Positions 1-10,571 are shown, counted from the stretch's first letter. The stretch is 64,000 nt of DNA from Alloalcanivorax mobilis (GCF_002864685.1 NZ_NMQZ01000009.1:25404-89403), one strand, 5' to 3'. Program-made: numbers and translations. Notes: a model not told the origin generated them from the sequence alone.

Positions 1-129
1 TCTCAGGGGATTTTCAGCGAATTCCATCCTTCCCGTTCTCGTTTTTCAGCTTGAGGCAGGGCCAATATGCGCACCGCGGGCGCGTCTGTAAATACGACGG
101 AGTCCTGGTGCCGGCGGTTATCGATCCGC

Positions 130-1176
130 TCATCCTTCCCAAAGGCTGAGCTGGCCGGCGTCGCCCGGCGCCCGAAACGCGGAGCTGTCCAGGGCGAATC
201 CTTCCCGGGGCGCCAGCCCGTGGCGCTGGCAGGCGCCGCGGAAGCGCTGTTGCAGCAGTTGGGCCCATGGGCCCTGGCCACGGTGACGATGATGCCAGCG
301 GCTGTCGTAGGCTGCCCCGCCATGCAGATCACGCAGGGTCGCCATCACCTTGGCGGCACGGTCCGGGTAGTGCTCGGCCAGCCACTCCTGCCACAGCGGG
401 CCCACTTCGTGAGGCAGCCTCAACACCACGAACCCGGCGCTGCGCGCGCCGGCCGCGGCCACCTGGGCGACGATCTCTTCCATTTCATGGTCATTGATAA
501 ACGGGATCAGGGGCGCCACCAGCACCGTCACCGGCACTCCGGCTCGGGCCAGCTCGCGCACCACACGCACCCGTTCGCGGCCGGCGCTGGCGCGCGGCTC
601 AAGCTGGTTCTTCAAACGGTTATCCAGGGTCGTCACGCTCACCGCCACACTCGCCCTGCCCTCCCGCGCGGCCGGGGCAATCAAATCCAGATCGCGCAGC
701 ACCAACGCACTTTTGGTGATCAGGCTGAACGGGTGGCGGCATTCATTCAGCACCTGCAGCAGCTCCCGGGTAATCCGTCGCTCGCGCTCGGCGGGCTGAT
801 AGGGATCGGTGGCGGTGCCGATCACCACCGGCTGGCAGCGATAGGAGCGCTTGCGCAGGGTGTCACGCAGCACCTCGGCGGCGTTTTCCTTATAAAAAAT
901 CTCCGACTCGAAATCCTGGCCTGGCGAGAGGTCCACGTAGGCATGATTGGGCCGCGCGAAACAATAGATGCAGCCGTGCTCGCAACCCCGATAGGGGTTG
1001 ATGCTGGCATCAAAGTGAAGGTCCGGGCTGCTGTTGTGAGTGATGATCGAGCGGGCGATCTCACGGTGATAACGGGTCGACCTGGCGGTGGCGGGCTGAT
1101 CCAGGGTCACGGTAGTGACCGCGAAGCGGCCCGGACGCTGGCTCAAGGTGCCCCGATTGGCGGCGCTGGTGCTCAT
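130..1176 (-). CDS. PA0069-family (SPL-type) radical SAM protein
   Basis: A 348-residue radical SAM enzyme. The cluster-binding motif CEHGCIYC supplies Cys65, Cys69 and Cys72 (CxxxCxxC) for the 4Fe-4S cluster that cleaves S-adenosylmethionine. The conserved segment NPYRGCEHGCIYCFAR is typical of the spore-photoproduct-lyase-like PA0069 family. The family is known but its substrate is not, so a DNA-repair role is inference. It is supported by a good LexA-type box just upstream (1190-1209), and I recall the Pseudomonas homologue being in the SOS regulon. The ATG start follows a GGGAGGC-like ribosome site. It stands alone, with DUF2288 upstream on the same strand. Nothing gene-like is seen in bases 1-129. 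Confidence 0.9.
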   Translation of the reverse strand: MSTSAANRGTLSQRPGRFAVTTVTLDQPATARSTRYHREIARSIITHNSSPDLHFDASINPYRGCEHGCIYCFARPNHAYVDLSPGQDFESEIFYKENAAEVLRDTLRKRSYRCQPVVIGTATDPYQPAERERRITRELLQVLNECRHPFSLITKSALVLRDLDLIAPAAREGRASVAVSVTTLDNRLKNQLEPRASAGRERVRVVRELARAGVPVTVLVAPLIPFINDHEMEEIVAQVAAAGARSAGFVVLRLPHEVGPLWQEWLAEHYPDRAAKVMATLRDLHGGAAYDSRWHHRHRGQGPWAQLLQQRFRGACQRHGLAPREGFALDSSAFRAPGDAGQLSLWEG

Positions 1177-1189
1177 AAAGCCTCCCGAT

Positions 1190-1209
1190 AACTGTCCATA
1201 TGAACAGTA
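1190..1209. promoter_or_regulatory. LexA (SOS) box upstream of radical SAM gene
   Basis: The sequence aaCTGTccatatgaACAGta is a near-palindrome that matches the LexA operator pattern CTGT-N8-ACAG. It lies 14 bases upstream of the ATG of the PA0069-family gene, where bound LexA would block transcription. The match and position are seen directly. LexA control is inferred. Confidence 0.75.
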
Positions 1210-1265
1210 TTATGGGACGCCTGCGCGGTGGCCGCAATCGTCTTTATCGCCAGGCCGGCGAAGCC

Positions 1266-1577
1266 TCAGTGGGGGCGCACCGGCTGCACCAGCACCCACG
1301 GCGCGATCACCACCGTCCACAGCTCCTGGGCGGACTGAAACCACTCGCGGGCTTGCTGATCGCTGACCGCGCCCACCCGCTGCTGACTCCGCCACTGCTG
1401 AATGTCGGCGGCCCGATCCTGAGCGAAAGCGACCGCGACCTCAATCAGATCCAGGTCACCGGACACCGCCACGGTCTGGCCACGGGCGAAGAATGGCTGC
1501 AACTCGGCCCAACCGGCGCGGGCGGTTTCCTGATTGAGCTTGGCTTTCAGGACGTCGATTTCGATGGGCTCGGCCAT
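1266..1577 (-). CDS. DUF2288 domain-containing protein
   Basis: A 103-residue soluble protein that fits DUF2288 along its whole length: an ETARAGWAELQPFFA segment, a DLDLIEVAVAFAQD core and the terminal PWVLVQP. No function is known for the family. I chose the ATG at 1577 because an AGGAGAG ribosome site sits three bases upstream on the minus strand. A longer reading to 1649 adds 24 residues with no family similarity and no ribosome site. It has no signal peptide or membrane segment and is probably cytoplasmic. Confidence 0.8.
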   Translation of the reverse strand: MAEPIEIDVLKAKLNQETARAGWAELQPFFARGQTVAVSGDLDLIEVAVAFAQDRAADIQQWRSQQRVGAVSDQQAREWFQSAQELWTVVIAPWVLVQPVRPH

Positions 1578-1692
1578 GCGCTCTCCTGGTTGTGGCACCG
1601 CGTCACCGGAGTTGGCCAGCGCGGTCGGCGCCATTATCGCGCCCGCCACCGGGAACGCAACCGGGCGGATCGACGGTCAGGAAGGGAGCACA

Positions 1693-1726
1693 CAAAAAAA
1701 GACGCCCGCCTTTGGGGGGCGGGCGA
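1693..1726 (-). terminator. Rho-independent terminator of PhoD-like gene
   Basis: Read on the minus strand, an 8-bp perfect GC stem (CGCCCGCC/GGCGGGCG, 1703-1710 with 1718-1725) is followed by seven T residues. It lies about 135 bases past the stop codon of the upstream PhoD-like gene and before DUF2288. Confidence 0.85.
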
Positions 1727-1860
1727 CTGTACCGGGCCGAGATGAACTTCCGTGTTCGTTCGCGTCCATGCCCGATCGACTATAAGCGCTGACTTCGCTC
1801 TGCGATATCAGCCGGAAACGTCAATTCATGTAGGAAATCCGCTATCTTTAATGAGAGACA

Positions 1861-3279
1861 TTACCATTGCAATTCCTTGCTTGCCTGAGGCAGAAACTGC
1901 CCACGGCGGTCAAACAGACTCAACCGGGCGCCGTTTTCGTCCACGCTGACCCGGGAAAACGCGTCCCGGCTGTACACCTCGCCAGGCACCGTCACTTTAC
2001 CGATCGATGGCGCCAGCAAGCCGGGCAAACGGTGATTGTCGCGGATCATCGGCCGGTACCAGCGAAACGCCATCAAGGCGGTGGGCCAGAACAGACCCGA
2101 GCAGATCCAGGCGTGCACCGGCGCCTGGTTGCGCCGCTCCAGACGGGCATACAAAGAGGCATGCACGTCGCCGCTGAGCACCAGCAACCGCCGGCAACCA
2201 CTGTCACGAATGGCATCCAGCAAGCGCTGCCGCTGGGCGCGAAACCCTTCCCAGGCATCCTCTCCACGAAACGGCCAGCGCTGTTCAGGAAACAACGGCA
2301 CCGAGGACACCAGGCATTTGACCCGATCCGGCTCGCGGTGCAGCCACTGGATCACCGCTTCCTCCTGCGCCCCGGACATAATCTTGCGCTGCCACGGCCA
2401 ACGGCTGAGTACCCGCTCGGTGCGCAGGTCCATCAGGAAGAAGTCCGCGCAGCCCCAGCGATAGCTGTACCAGAGCGCATCCGGGTCACGGTCCAGGCGC
2501 GAGCCTTCCTGATTCAGCGGGACCGCCGGGGAATGGGACGCCTGATAGATCTGATAAGCTTTCATTGCCGCCGGGTACTTGCTGGTCCACAGGTCGGCGT
2601 TGGCGCGCGCCGGCCAGTTGTTCTCGATCTCGTGGTCGTCGAGGATCATGTGCTGGTTGTAATCGGACATCAGACGGCGGATGTGCGGTTGCCCGAAGCT
2701 CTGCCGATAAAGATCGAAATACTGTTGCTGGGAAGACGCCGCCGCCACTTTCCAGGTGGCATCGGCGTACACCTGATCACCGCCAAACAACACAAAGTCC
2801 GTGCGCTCGGCGGCGGCGTTCTCCGCCATCACCGAGAAGATGCGATCCGCGCGGGTGTCTTCAATCTCATGGTCGGTACCGACAAACCGGTAGCAACAGG
2901 AGCCGAACAAAAAACTCACCGGCTGCTTGTGATCCCGCGGCGCGGTGCGAAAGTGGCCTTTGTGCATGGCCTGCCAGTCCAACTGCTCATCCGGCAGGTC
3001 GATGTCGTCGACAAAACCAGCCTGATGCTCATAGCGGGTGTTCGGTTGCAGGCCTTTCAGCACTACCACGCCGGAGCTGTCGAAATTTCCATTGATACGG
3101 AAATGGGTCGGCCCGCGCCAGCGCTCCTCGCCCACCGGCCGCCAGCGCACCCGGCCCAGAGGCAGTTTCTGACCGGCCTTCAAGGCGCCCGATGGCATTG
3201 CCGCGAACAGCCGCACACTGGTCTGATCAGCGCTGCCGACAATCGGCCCCACCGGGAACGGCATCACCGTCATCGACAT
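1861..3279 (-). CDS. PhoD-like metallophosphatase (alkaline phosphatase D family)
   Basis: A 472-residue protein of the PhoD-like metallophosphatase family. An N-terminal beta domain (about 1-115) is followed by the metal-binding motifs GGDQVYAD, LDDHEIENNW and LSGDVHASLY in the family order. FGSCC just after the beta domain is also typical. PhoD enzymes hydrolyse phosphomono- or diesters. Unlike classical PhoD it shows no Tat or Sec signal, so it is probably cytoplasmic and its substrate is open. The ATG follows an AGGGGG ribosome site. A second, quite different PhoD-like protein is encoded at 8616-10535. Confidence 0.87.
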   Translation of the reverse strand: MSMTVMPFPVGPIVGSADQTSVRLFAAMPSGALKAGQKLPLGRVRWRPVGEERWRGPTHFRINGNFDSSGVVVLKGLQPNTRYEHQAGFVDDIDLPDEQLDWQAMHKGHFRTAPRDHKQPVSFLFGSCCYRFVGTDHEIEDTRADRIFSVMAENAAAERTDFVLFGGDQVYADATWKVAAASSQQQYFDLYRQSFGQPHIRRLMSDYNQHMILDDHEIENNWPARANADLWTSKYPAAMKAYQIYQASHSPAVPLNQEGSRLDRDPDALWYSYRWGCADFFLMDLRTERVLSRWPWQRKIMSGAQEEAVIQWLHREPDRVKCLVSSVPLFPEQRWPFRGEDAWEGFRAQRQRLLDAIRDSGCRRLLVLSGDVHASLYARLERRNQAPVHAWICSGLFWPTALMAFRWYRPMIRDNHRLPGLLAPSIGKVTVPGEVYSRDAFSRVSVDENGARLSLFDRRGQFLPQASKELQW

Positions 3280-3625
3280 GATTTCCCCCTTTTTTTAGTA
3301 AAAAGCACCAATCCGCACCCTTTTTTATCCCCGGCGGCGGGCCGGTTCCAGAGCCGCCCAATGGCCGTCCCGACCGGTTTTCCGTGCCTGGCGGCTTGCG
3401 CCGGCCGGTTCATTGATTGAGCCACCGCGACAGCACTGCTAGCATCCCGATAAGCGGAGAATCCCTGAACCCGGGCCCTTATGCCGGCCAGTGGCTGGGG
3501 CTTGAATACCGACAACCACCGTGGCCGCGCTGGAACAATAACAGGATGCTCGCGGCGTCCGGTGTTCGGATTCAGAGATTCCCCGGGTCCCTCCATAAGG
3601 AGCGCTTCGCGGGGTATCGATTATT
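3280..3625. other. Divergent intergenic region
   Basis: These 346 bases separate the PhoD-like gene (minus) from the sensor kinase (plus) and must carry both promoters. I see T/C-rich runs near 3290-3320, but no convincing paired -35/-10, hairpin or small gene. Confidence 0.6.
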
Positions 3626-6442
3626 TTGTTGCAGGATGCTGTTTCCACCACACTGCGTTTTATCGGGGTGCTGCTGTTGTTCATCCTGGCCAGCGGCGTG
3701 GCGCACGCCGACGACGCTCTCGCCCTCGAGCGCGCCAATGACCGTTACACGCCCTATCCGCAACTGGATTATTTCTGCGACGCAGCGGATCGCCTCCCGG
3801 ACCTGCCCGGTCTGTTGCACCCCTCCACAACCTGGCCCTGGCAGGCGAGCGGGCGCACTCTTCCCAATCTCGGCTTCACCAACGATCAGTGCTGGTTCCG
3901 TCTGCCGCTGGTTAACGTCAGCAATCCGGATACCGAATGGCGGCTGCTGGTGGACTACGCCATGCTCGGCACCCTGGACGTCTATTTGCTCTCAGCCACC
4001 GGGAAGCTGCTCAGCCATCAGCAAGCCGGCATGGACCGACGCTTCGATGTGCGCCCCGATCCGTATCCGGTGCCGGTGTTCCCACTGACACTGGCTACCG
4101 GGGAACGCTACACGATATTGATCAAAGTCGCGTCGCCCCACAGCATTCAACTGCCTCTGAGCCTGATGAGCAAGTCCGCGTTTGAGCACAGCACGCTCAA
4201 TCACACCCTGCTTCAAGGCCTGTTCTTCGGCGGCATGCTGGTGATGATTCTGTACAACCTGTCGCTGTTTTTTTCGATCCGCGAAAAAGCCTATCTTCTT
4301 TATGTGTTCTGGTCGTTGTCGATCACCCTGTTCATGGCGGTGCTGCACGGCTTCGCGCACAAGTATCTGTGGCCGTCTTCGCCTCTGATCAGCCAGTACG
4401 TGCTGCACTATCTGCTGCCGCTGCTGGTGATTCTGCCGTCGCTGTTCACCCTGCATTTTCTGAACCTGCCGGATCGATCACCACCGCTGGCCCGTTTGCT
4501 GCGTCTGCTGGTCACGTTGGGGGTGGTGTTGCTGTTGGCGGCGCCTTTCGTCAGCCGCGAGGTGTTGATTCCGATCAGCGTGCTGGCGATCCTGGCGATG
4601 GATTTCGGCATTCTCGCGGCGGGGCTGCTGCGCACCGCCGCCCGCGACCCCGACGCCCGTATCTTCACCTTTGCCTGGGCCTGTTTTATCGCCGGGGCGG
4701 CGGCCATGTCGCTGAACAAGTACGGCCTGGCGCCACGCAACGCGCTCACCGAGAACCTGGTTCAGGTCGGCGTCTTTTTAGAGGTTATTCTGCTCTCGCT
4801 GGCCCTGGCGCGACGCATCACCCGGCTTAAGGAAGCGCACGCGGTGTCGGTGCGCGACAAAGCCGTGGCCGAGATGGACGCTTTTAAAGCCGGCGCTCGC
4901 AACCAGGCGAAGAGCGAATTCCTGGCCACCATGAGCCACGAGATCCGCACCCCGATGAACGGCATCATCGGCATGACCGATCTGCTGCGGCGCACTGATC
5001 TGAGTCATCAGCAGGCGCAATACGTGGACACCATCTACCAGTCGACCCAATCGCTGGTCACCGTGATCAACGACATCCTCGATTATTCGCGTATAGAGTC
5101 GGGCAAGCTGGAACTGGAATTCCAGGACGTCGACGTGGAAGCGATGGTGGACGATTGCGTGCGTCTGTTCGCCATGCGCTCACTGGAAGCCCGGGTGCCG
5201 CTGTACACTTTTATCGACTCCCGCGTGCCCAACAGCATCAACACCGATCCGATCCGCTTGAAACAGGTGCTCACCAACCTGCTCAGCAATGCCTTCAAGT
5301 TTACCGATCACGGCCAGGTGGCTCTGCATCTGAGCGTGCGCCAGCCACCGGACGAACAGGGCCACTGCGTACTGATGATAGAGGTGGCGGACACCGGCAC
5401 CGGGCTCGACGAGGCCCAGCAGCAAACCCTGTTCCAGGTGTTCAGCCACGGCGCCCGGGGTGGCCGCCATAAACACCAGGGCGCCGGTCTCGGCCTGACC
5501 ATCTGTAAGCGGCTCACCGAGTTGCTGGGCGGCGAAATCGGTGTTTCCAGTTCGCTGGGGCGCGGCGCCACGTTCTGGATTACCCTGCCCACCCGGGTCA
5601 GCACGTCGCGCAAGCCGGTGGACAGCCTCGCCGGCCAGCGCGTGATGATGATCAATCATGACGCTTCGCTGACGCTCAGCCTGTCGCAACTGATGACCCG
5701 CTGGGGTCTGGAAGTGGATGAATACGCCGACTGCGAGCAGACGCTGAGCGCGCTCAACGCGGCTACCCCACCGGTGGACGTGCTGATCGCCTCGGAGCCC
5801 AATCTGGCCCGCCGCACCGAATTGCTCGACATCCGCCGCCGCCTGGGCGACCCGCCGTTGCTGATTCTGCAAGCCAGTGGCACCGACATCACCGGTGAAT
5901 TGCCCGGCGATATGCTGCTGGTGGAAACGCCGGTGTCCTCGCGGGCCCTGCGCCACACGCTCGCCTCGCAACTGCACGAGCGAGCGCCGGCAAAACCGGA
6001 GCCGGAAGTCTCGGCGGCTGCCCGCAATCACCCACGCCTGGCCCGGCTGAATGTGATGGTGGTGGAAGACAACGCCGTCAATCAGCTGGTCATCGACAGC
6101 ATTCTGCGCTCCATGGGCATTCACGCCACCCTGCTGGTCAACGGCGCCCAGGCACTGCAAAGGGTGCAGGACCAGCCGGGCAACTGGGACGTGGTGTTCA
6201 TGGATTGCGAGATGCCGGTGATGGACGGCTATCAGGCCACCCGGGAGATTCGCCTGTTCGAGCAGAACCGCGATATCGACCCCTGCTGGATCATTGCGTT
6301 GTCCGCCCACGCCACCGGCGATTACGTGCAGAAAGCCCGCGCCGCCGGGGTCGACGACTACCTCAGCAAACCGGTCTCCCGGGATCAGGTGTTGGAAGCG
6401 TTACAGCGCAATCGGAGCCTGACCAGCAGCGGCGGCGATTGA
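3626..6442 (+). CDS. 7TM hybrid sensor histidine kinase with pseudo-receiver and receiver
   Basis: A 938-residue membrane-bound hybrid kinase. Order: signal peptide (1-28), periplasmic DISMED2-type sensor (about 30-185), 7TMR-DISM seven-helix domain (about 195-395), HisKA with [11 protein letters not shown] (phospho-His438), an ATPase domain with N box (NLLSN, 551-555), DTGTG (589-593) and GAGLGL (619-624), then two receiver-like domains. The second receiver has a complete site (VVEDN, phospho-Asp860 in [11 protein letters not shown], Lys in LSKPV). The first (about 671-785) has Ser723 where the aspartate should be, so it is probably a non-phosphorylated pseudo-receiver. The start is TTG, since no in-frame ATG or GTG lies between the upstream stop at 3596 and this codon. 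The AAGGAG at 3597 is too far away to help much. Signal and output are unknown. No response regulator is adjacent. Confidence 0.88.
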   Translation: MLQDAVSTTLRFIGVLLLFILASGVAHADDALALERANDRYTPYPQLDYFCDAADRLPDLPGLLHPSTTWPWQASGRTLPNLGFTNDQCWFRLPLVNVSNPDTEWRLLVDYAMLGTLDVYLLSATGKLLSHQQAGMDRRFDVRPDPYPVPVFPLTLATGERYTILIKVASPHSIQLPLSLMSKSAFEHSTLNHTLLQGLFFGGMLVMILYNLSLFFSIREKAYLLYVFWSLSITLFMAVLHGFAHKYLWPSSPLISQYVLHYLLPLLVILPSLFTLHFLNLPDRSPPLARLLRLLVTLGVVLLLAAPFVSREVLIPISVLAILAMDFGILAAGLLRTAARDPDARIFTFAWACFIAGAAAMSLNKYGLAPRNALTENLVQVGVFLEVILLSLALARRITRLKEAHAVSVRDKAVAEMDAFKAGARNQAKSEFLATMSHEIRTPMNGIIGMTDLLRRTDLSHQQAQYVDTIYQSTQSLVTVINDILDYSRIESGKLELEFQDVDVEAMVDDCVRLFAMRSLEARVPLYTFIDSRVPNSINTDPIRLKQVLTNLLSNAFKFTDHGQVALHLSVRQPPDEQGHCVLMIEVADTGTGLDEAQQQTLFQVFSHGARGGRHKHQGAGLGLTICKRLTELLGGEIGVSSSLGRGATFWITLPTRVSTSRKPVDSLAGQRVMMINHDASLTLSLSQLMTRWGLEVDEYADCEQTLSALNAATPPVDVLIASEPNLARRTELLDIRRRLGDPPLLILQASGTDITGELPGDMLLVETPVSSRALRHTLASQLHERAPAKPEPEVSAAARNHPRLARLNVMVVEDNAVNQLVIDSILRSMGIHATLLVNGAQALQRVQDQPGNWDVVFMDCEMPVMDGYQATREIRLFEQNRDIDPCWIIALSAHATGDYVQKARAAGVDDYLSKPVSRDQVLEALQRNRSLTSSGGD

Positions 6443-6521
6443 GTCCCGCGCAACGGGTGAAATGGCGCCAGCGGGCCAGTATCATAGCGGTTCGATTTTC
6501 TGCTGATGTTGCCGTCCCCCT

Positions 6522-8558
6522 ATGAGTGAACAAGTCCGCAAGATCCTGGTCACCAGTGCCCTGCCCTACGCCAATGGGCCCATCCACCTGGGCCACCTGC
6601 TGGAATACATCCAGACCGACATCTGGGTGCGGTTCCAGAAGTTGCGTGGCGAACAGTGCCTGTACGTGTGCGCCGACGACGCCCACGGCACCGCCATCAT
6701 GCTCAAGGCGGAGGAAAACGGCGTCACCCCGGAGCAGCAGATCGCCACGGTGAAGGCCGACCACGAGCGGGATTTCGCCGACTTCCAGATCCGCTTCGAC
6801 AATTACTACAGTACCCACAGTCCGGAGAACCGGGCGTTCTCGGAGATGATCTTCCAGCGCAACAAAGACGCGGGCTACATCCTCGAGAAGGAAATCACCC
6901 AGCTGTACGATCCGGAAAAGGGCATGTTTCTGTCTGACCGGTTCGTGCGTGGCACCTGCCCGAAATGCGGCGCCACGGATCAATACGGCGACAACTGTGA
7001 GGTGTGCGGCGCCACCTATTCACCCTCGGATCTGATCGACCCCTATTCGGCGGTGAGCGGCGCCACCCCGGTGGAGAAACAGACCATCCAGCTGTTCTTC
7101 GACCTGCCCCGGTTCGAGCCGCTGCTGCGCGAATGGACCCGCTCGGGGTCGTTGCAGGAAGGCGTGGCCAACAAACTTCAGGAATGGATCGAGGATCTGC
7201 AGCCCTGGGACATCTCCCGGGAGGCGCCCTACTTCGGCTTCGAGATTCCCGGCTACCCGGGCAAGTATTTCTACGTCTGGCTGGACGCGCCGATCGGCTA
7301 CATGGCCAGCTTCAAGAACCTGTGCGACCGCGAAGGCTGGGACTTCGACGAGTACTGGAAGGCGGATTCCGACGCCGAGCTCTATCACTTTATTGGCAAG
7401 GACATCATCAACTTCCACGGCCTGTTCTGGCCGGCGATGCTCGACGGCGCCGGCCTGCGCAAGCCCACCGCCATTTTCAGCCACGGTTTCGTCACCGTGA
7501 ACGGCGCCAAGATGTCCAAATCCCGGGGCACCTTTATCAAGGCCCGCACCTATCTGGATCATCTCAACCCGGAATACCTGCGTTATTACTTCGCCGCCAA
7601 GCTCAACAGCCGGGTGGACGATTTCGACCTCAACCTGGAAGACTTCGCCCAGCGCGTTAACACCGACCTGGTCGGCAAGGTCGTCAACATCGCCAGCCGC
7701 ACCGGCAATTTCGTCGCCAAATTCGGCGGCAACCTGGGGCCGGACCTGGACAACCCGCTGCTGGTGCGCGAAGCCCAGGAGGCGGCGGAACGCATCGCCA
7801 CCTTCTACGAACAGCGCGAGTTCAGCAAGGCGATGCGCGAGATCATGACCCTGGCCGATCACGCCAATGTCTACATCGCGGAAAAGGCCCCCTGGACCCT
7901 GGCCAAGGAAGAAGGCCGCGACAAAGAAGTCCTGGCGGTGTGCGCCACCGCGCTCAACGTATTCCGCCTGCTCGTCCTGTATCTGAAGCCGGTGCTGCCG
8001 GAGCTGGCGGCGCGCGCCGAGGCGTTCCTCAACATCGCGCCGCTGACCTGGGCCGACCATCAGCAACTGTTGCTTGAGCATGACATCAATAAGTTCAGCG
8101 CCATGATGGCCCGGGTCGACATGGCCCAGATCGAGTCCATGCTGAACGACTCCAAGGACACCCACACCCGCGCCGAGCCAAAGGCCCAGGCGGCGACCAG
8201 CGACGCAGCGGCCGATGACGACAGCGCGGACACCATCACCCTGGACGATTTCCTCAAGGTCAAGCTGCGGGTCGCCCGGGTCAGCCGCGCGGCGCACGTG
8301 GACGGCGCGGACAAGCTGCTGCAATTGACCCTGGACGTGGGCGAATGGGGGGAACGCAATGTGTTCGCCGGCATCAAAGCCAAATACCGACCCGAGGAAC
8401 TGGAGGGCCGGCTGGTGGTGCTGGTCGCCAACCTGGCGCCGCGCAAGATGAAATTCGGCCTCTCCGAGGGCATGGTGCTGGCCGCCGGCCCCGGCGGCGA
8501 GGACATCTTCCTGCTTGCCCCGGACAGCGGCGCCCAGCCCGGCATGGAAGTACGCTGA
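6522..8558 (+). CDS. metG: Methionine--tRNA ligase
   Basis: Charges initiator and elongator tRNA-Met in the cytoplasm. The 678-residue class I synthetase has HLGH (22-25), a zinc knuckle with Cys145, Cys148, Cys158 and Cys161, and the KMSKS loop (329-333). An anticodon-binding helical domain follows. After an acidic linker (about 545-570) comes the C-terminal Trbp111-like tRNA-binding domain (about 575-678) found in the dimeric long form. Start, length and order are as in E. coli and Pseudomonas MetG. It lies 79 bases after the sensor kinase. A perfect 10-bp hairpin follows the stop. Confidence 0.98.
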   Translation: MSEQVRKILVTSALPYANGPIHLGHLLEYIQTDIWVRFQKLRGEQCLYVCADDAHGTAIMLKAEENGVTPEQQIATVKADHERDFADFQIRFDNYYSTHSPENRAFSEMIFQRNKDAGYILEKEITQLYDPEKGMFLSDRFVRGTCPKCGATDQYGDNCEVCGATYSPSDLIDPYSAVSGATPVEKQTIQLFFDLPRFEPLLREWTRSGSLQEGVANKLQEWIEDLQPWDISREAPYFGFEIPGYPGKYFYVWLDAPIGYMASFKNLCDREGWDFDEYWKADSDAELYHFIGKDIINFHGLFWPAMLDGAGLRKPTAIFSHGFVTVNGAKMSKSRGTFIKARTYLDHLNPEYLRYYFAAKLNSRVDDFDLNLEDFAQRVNTDLVGKVVNIASRTGNFVAKFGGNLGPDLDNPLLVREAQEAAERIATFYEQREFSKAMREIMTLADHANVYIAEKAPWTLAKEEGRDKEVLAVCATALNVFRLLVLYLKPVLPELAARAEAFLNIAPLTWADHQQLLLEHDINKFSAMMARVDMAQIESMLNDSKDTHTRAEPKAQAATSDAAADDDSADTITLDDFLKVKLRVARVSRAAHVDGADKLLQLTLDVGEWGERNVFAGIKAKYRPEELEGRLVVLVANLAPRKMKFGLSEGMVLAAGPGGEDIFLLAPDSGAQPGMEVR

Positions 8559-8562
8559 TCCT

Positions 8563-8586
8563 CCGGCCGCGCCTTCGCGCGGCCGG
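8563..8586 (+). terminator. Hairpin after metG
   Basis: A perfect 10-bp stem (CCGGCCGCGC with GCGCGGCCGG) closes a four-base loop, five bases after the metG stop. The downstream run is CCCTTCCC rather than a clean T-tract, so it may act as an mRNA-end stabiliser or a weak terminator. Confidence 0.55.
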
Positions 8587-8615
8587 GGCCCTTCCCGCAG
8601 GCAAAAGGATTAACC

Positions 8616-10535
8616 GTGGCCGACTCCGCGCTTCGCAGTAACCCGCCGGTGCTGGCCGGCCCGATACTGAGGCGGCTGGAGCCGCAACGGCTGGTGCTGT
8701 GGCTGGTCGCCAGCCGGCGCCTGGCGTTGACCCTGAAGCTGTTCGAAAACGGCGCCGACGGCCCCAGCCGCCAATGGTCGGCGCGACAACTGCCCTGCCG
8801 CGTGGTGCCGCTGGGCCGCCAGGCGTTTCTGCATCTGATTGATCTGCATCTTGAAGCGCCGCTCGCCGAGGCGGCCTTGATCGGCTACGACCTGTGCCTG
8901 CCGGACGGCACCGGCATCGCCGACTGGGCCAGCCACCTGCTCTACGCCGGCGAGCGCCACCCCACCTTCGTGGTCCACAGCGAGCGCCGGCAGTTGTTGT
9001 ACGGCTCCTGCCGCAAGCCCCACCACCCCAGCCGTGATGGCCTGACCCGCGCCGACGCCCTGATTGCCGAGCGCCCCACCGACCCGAAAGCGCGCCCCGC
9101 CCTGCTGCTGTTGACCGGCGATCAGATCTACGCGGACGATGTGTCCGCGCCGATGCTGTGCGCCGTTCAAGCGCTGATCAAACAGCTCGGCCTGCCCGGC
9201 GAGCCCCTGGAAGGGGCAGTGGTGCGCCACAGTGACGAGCTGTACCGCCATCCCGACAACCACCATCGGCAACGGCTGCTGCCGGCGCTCAAGGTCAACC
9301 GGGCGCTGCGCGAGCGTTTCTTCGGCGGCGTCAAAAAGCCAATTTTCACCACCGACAGCGCCCGCCGTCACCTGGTGACGTTCAGTGAAGTGCTGGCCAT
9401 GTATCTGCTGGTCTGGTCGCCATTACCCTGGCGGCTGATCGACCCCGCCCCGATGGTCGGGGCAGACGACGACCAGCGCATCGATGCGCAAAATCAGCAG
9501 CGTATTATCGACGGCTTTGTCGCCGACTTGCCCGCCGCCGCGCGGGTGCTCGCCCATTTGCCCACGGTGATGATGTTCGACGACCACGACGTCACCGACG
9601 ACTGGAACCTGACCGCCGCCTGGGAAGCCACCGCTTACGGCCACCCGTTCTCGCGCCGCATCATTGGCAATGCACTGATCGGCTACCTGCTCTGCCAGGG
9701 CTGGGGCAATCAGCCGGAGGCCTTCGAAGAACCCTTGGACGACCTCGTCACGCTGCTTGAAGAAGGCGCCGATGGCGACTTGCAAGCAGCCCCGCACGAT
9801 GCCTTGATCGACCGCCTGCTGACCTTTGAACGGTGGCACTTCAGCCTGCCCGGCAGCCCCAAGATCGTGGTGCTCAACACCCGCACCCGACGCTGGCGCA
9901 GCGAACGCAGCCCCACACGCCCCTCCGGTCTGATGGATTGGGAAGCGCTCACCGAGCTGCAACAGGAGTTACTCAATCAACCCGCCGCGGTGATTGTTTC
10001 CCCCGCGCCGATTTTTGGCGTCAAATTGATAGAAACCGTGCAGAAGCTGTTTTCCCTGGCCGGCAAACCCCTCACCGTGGACGCGGAAAACTGGATGGCT
10101 CACCGCGGCGCCGCGCGAGTGATCCTGAATATTTTTCGCCATTCGCGCACCCCCGCGAATTACGTAGTGCTCTCCGGCGACGTCCACTATTCCTTCGTGT
10201 ACCGGGTGCGCATTCGTCAGCGCCAGCACGGCCCGCGCATCTGGCAGCTTACCGACAGCGGCCTGAAAAACCGCTTTCCCGATCGCCTGCTGAGCTGGTT
10301 CGACCGGCTCAACCGCTGGCTGTACGCGCCCTGGTCGCCGCTCAACGGCTTCACCAAGCGGCGCCGTCTCGCCGTCACCCCCTACCTGCCGGAGCCCCGC
10401 GACGCCGGCGAACGGCTGTGGAACGGCGCCGGCATAGGCCTGGTGACCCTGGACGCGAAAGGTCGCCCGGAACGCATCGAACACCTCAACAGCGACGGCA
10501 CCACGGTGTGCTTTAAGCCCCGCGACGCGGATTAG
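8616..10535 (+). CDS. PhoD-like phosphatase family protein (long form)
   Basis: A 639-residue metallophosphatase-superfamily protein. Metal-ligand motifs appear in PhoD order: LLTGDQIYADD (about 165-175), FDDHDVTDDW (about 310-320) and LSGDVHYSFVYR (about 520-530), with YGSCRKPHH preceding them. It is much longer than the PhoD-like protein at 1861-3279, with inserts between motifs, and is not a recent copy of it. No signal peptide or membrane segment is visible, so a cytoplasmic location is likely. Substrate unknown. The start is GTG behind an AAAGGA ribosome site. A tandem (CAGTTTT)4 repeat begins six bases after the stop codon. Confidence 0.82.
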   Translation: MADSALRSNPPVLAGPILRRLEPQRLVLWLVASRRLALTLKLFENGADGPSRQWSARQLPCRVVPLGRQAFLHLIDLHLEAPLAEAALIGYDLCLPDGTGIADWASHLLYAGERHPTFVVHSERRQLLYGSCRKPHHPSRDGLTRADALIAERPTDPKARPALLLLTGDQIYADDVSAPMLCAVQALIKQLGLPGEPLEGAVVRHSDELYRHPDNHHRQRLLPALKVNRALRERFFGGVKKPIFTTDSARRHLVTFSEVLAMYLLVWSPLPWRLIDPAPMVGADDDQRIDAQNQQRIIDGFVADLPAAARVLAHLPTVMMFDDHDVTDDWNLTAAWEATAYGHPFSRRIIGNALIGYLLCQGWGNQPEAFEEPLDDLVTLLEEGADGDLQAAPHDALIDRLLTFERWHFSLPGSPKIVVLNTRTRRWRSERSPTRPSGLMDWEALTELQQELLNQPAAVIVSPAPIFGVKLIETVQKLFSLAGKPLTVDAENWMAHRGAARVILNIFRHSRTPANYVVLSGDVHYSFVYRVRIRQRQHGPRIWQLTDSGLKNRFPDRLLSWFDRLNRWLYAPWSPLNGFTKRRRLAVTPYLPEPRDAGERLWNGAGIGLVTLDAKGRPERIEHLNSDGTTVCFKPRDAD

Positions 10536-10540
10536 CGGAT

Positions 10541-10571
10541 CAGTTTTCAGTTTTCAGTTTTCAGTTTTCAG
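10541..10571 (+). repeat. Heptamer array (CAGTTTT)4CAG
   Basis: Four perfect CAGTTTT units plus CAG, starting six bases after the PhoD-like stop codon. The identical 31-base array recurs at 16699-16729, just after rnfG. Confidence 0.95.

Noticed and set aside
1..129. Possible gene at the left window edge
   Set aside because: No frame with a plausible start, ribosome site or family pattern could be seen in this short stretch.
67..1191. 374-residue open frame on the plus strand
   Set aside because: Antisense shadow of the radical SAM gene. Composition is His/Gln/Gly-rich with no family signature.
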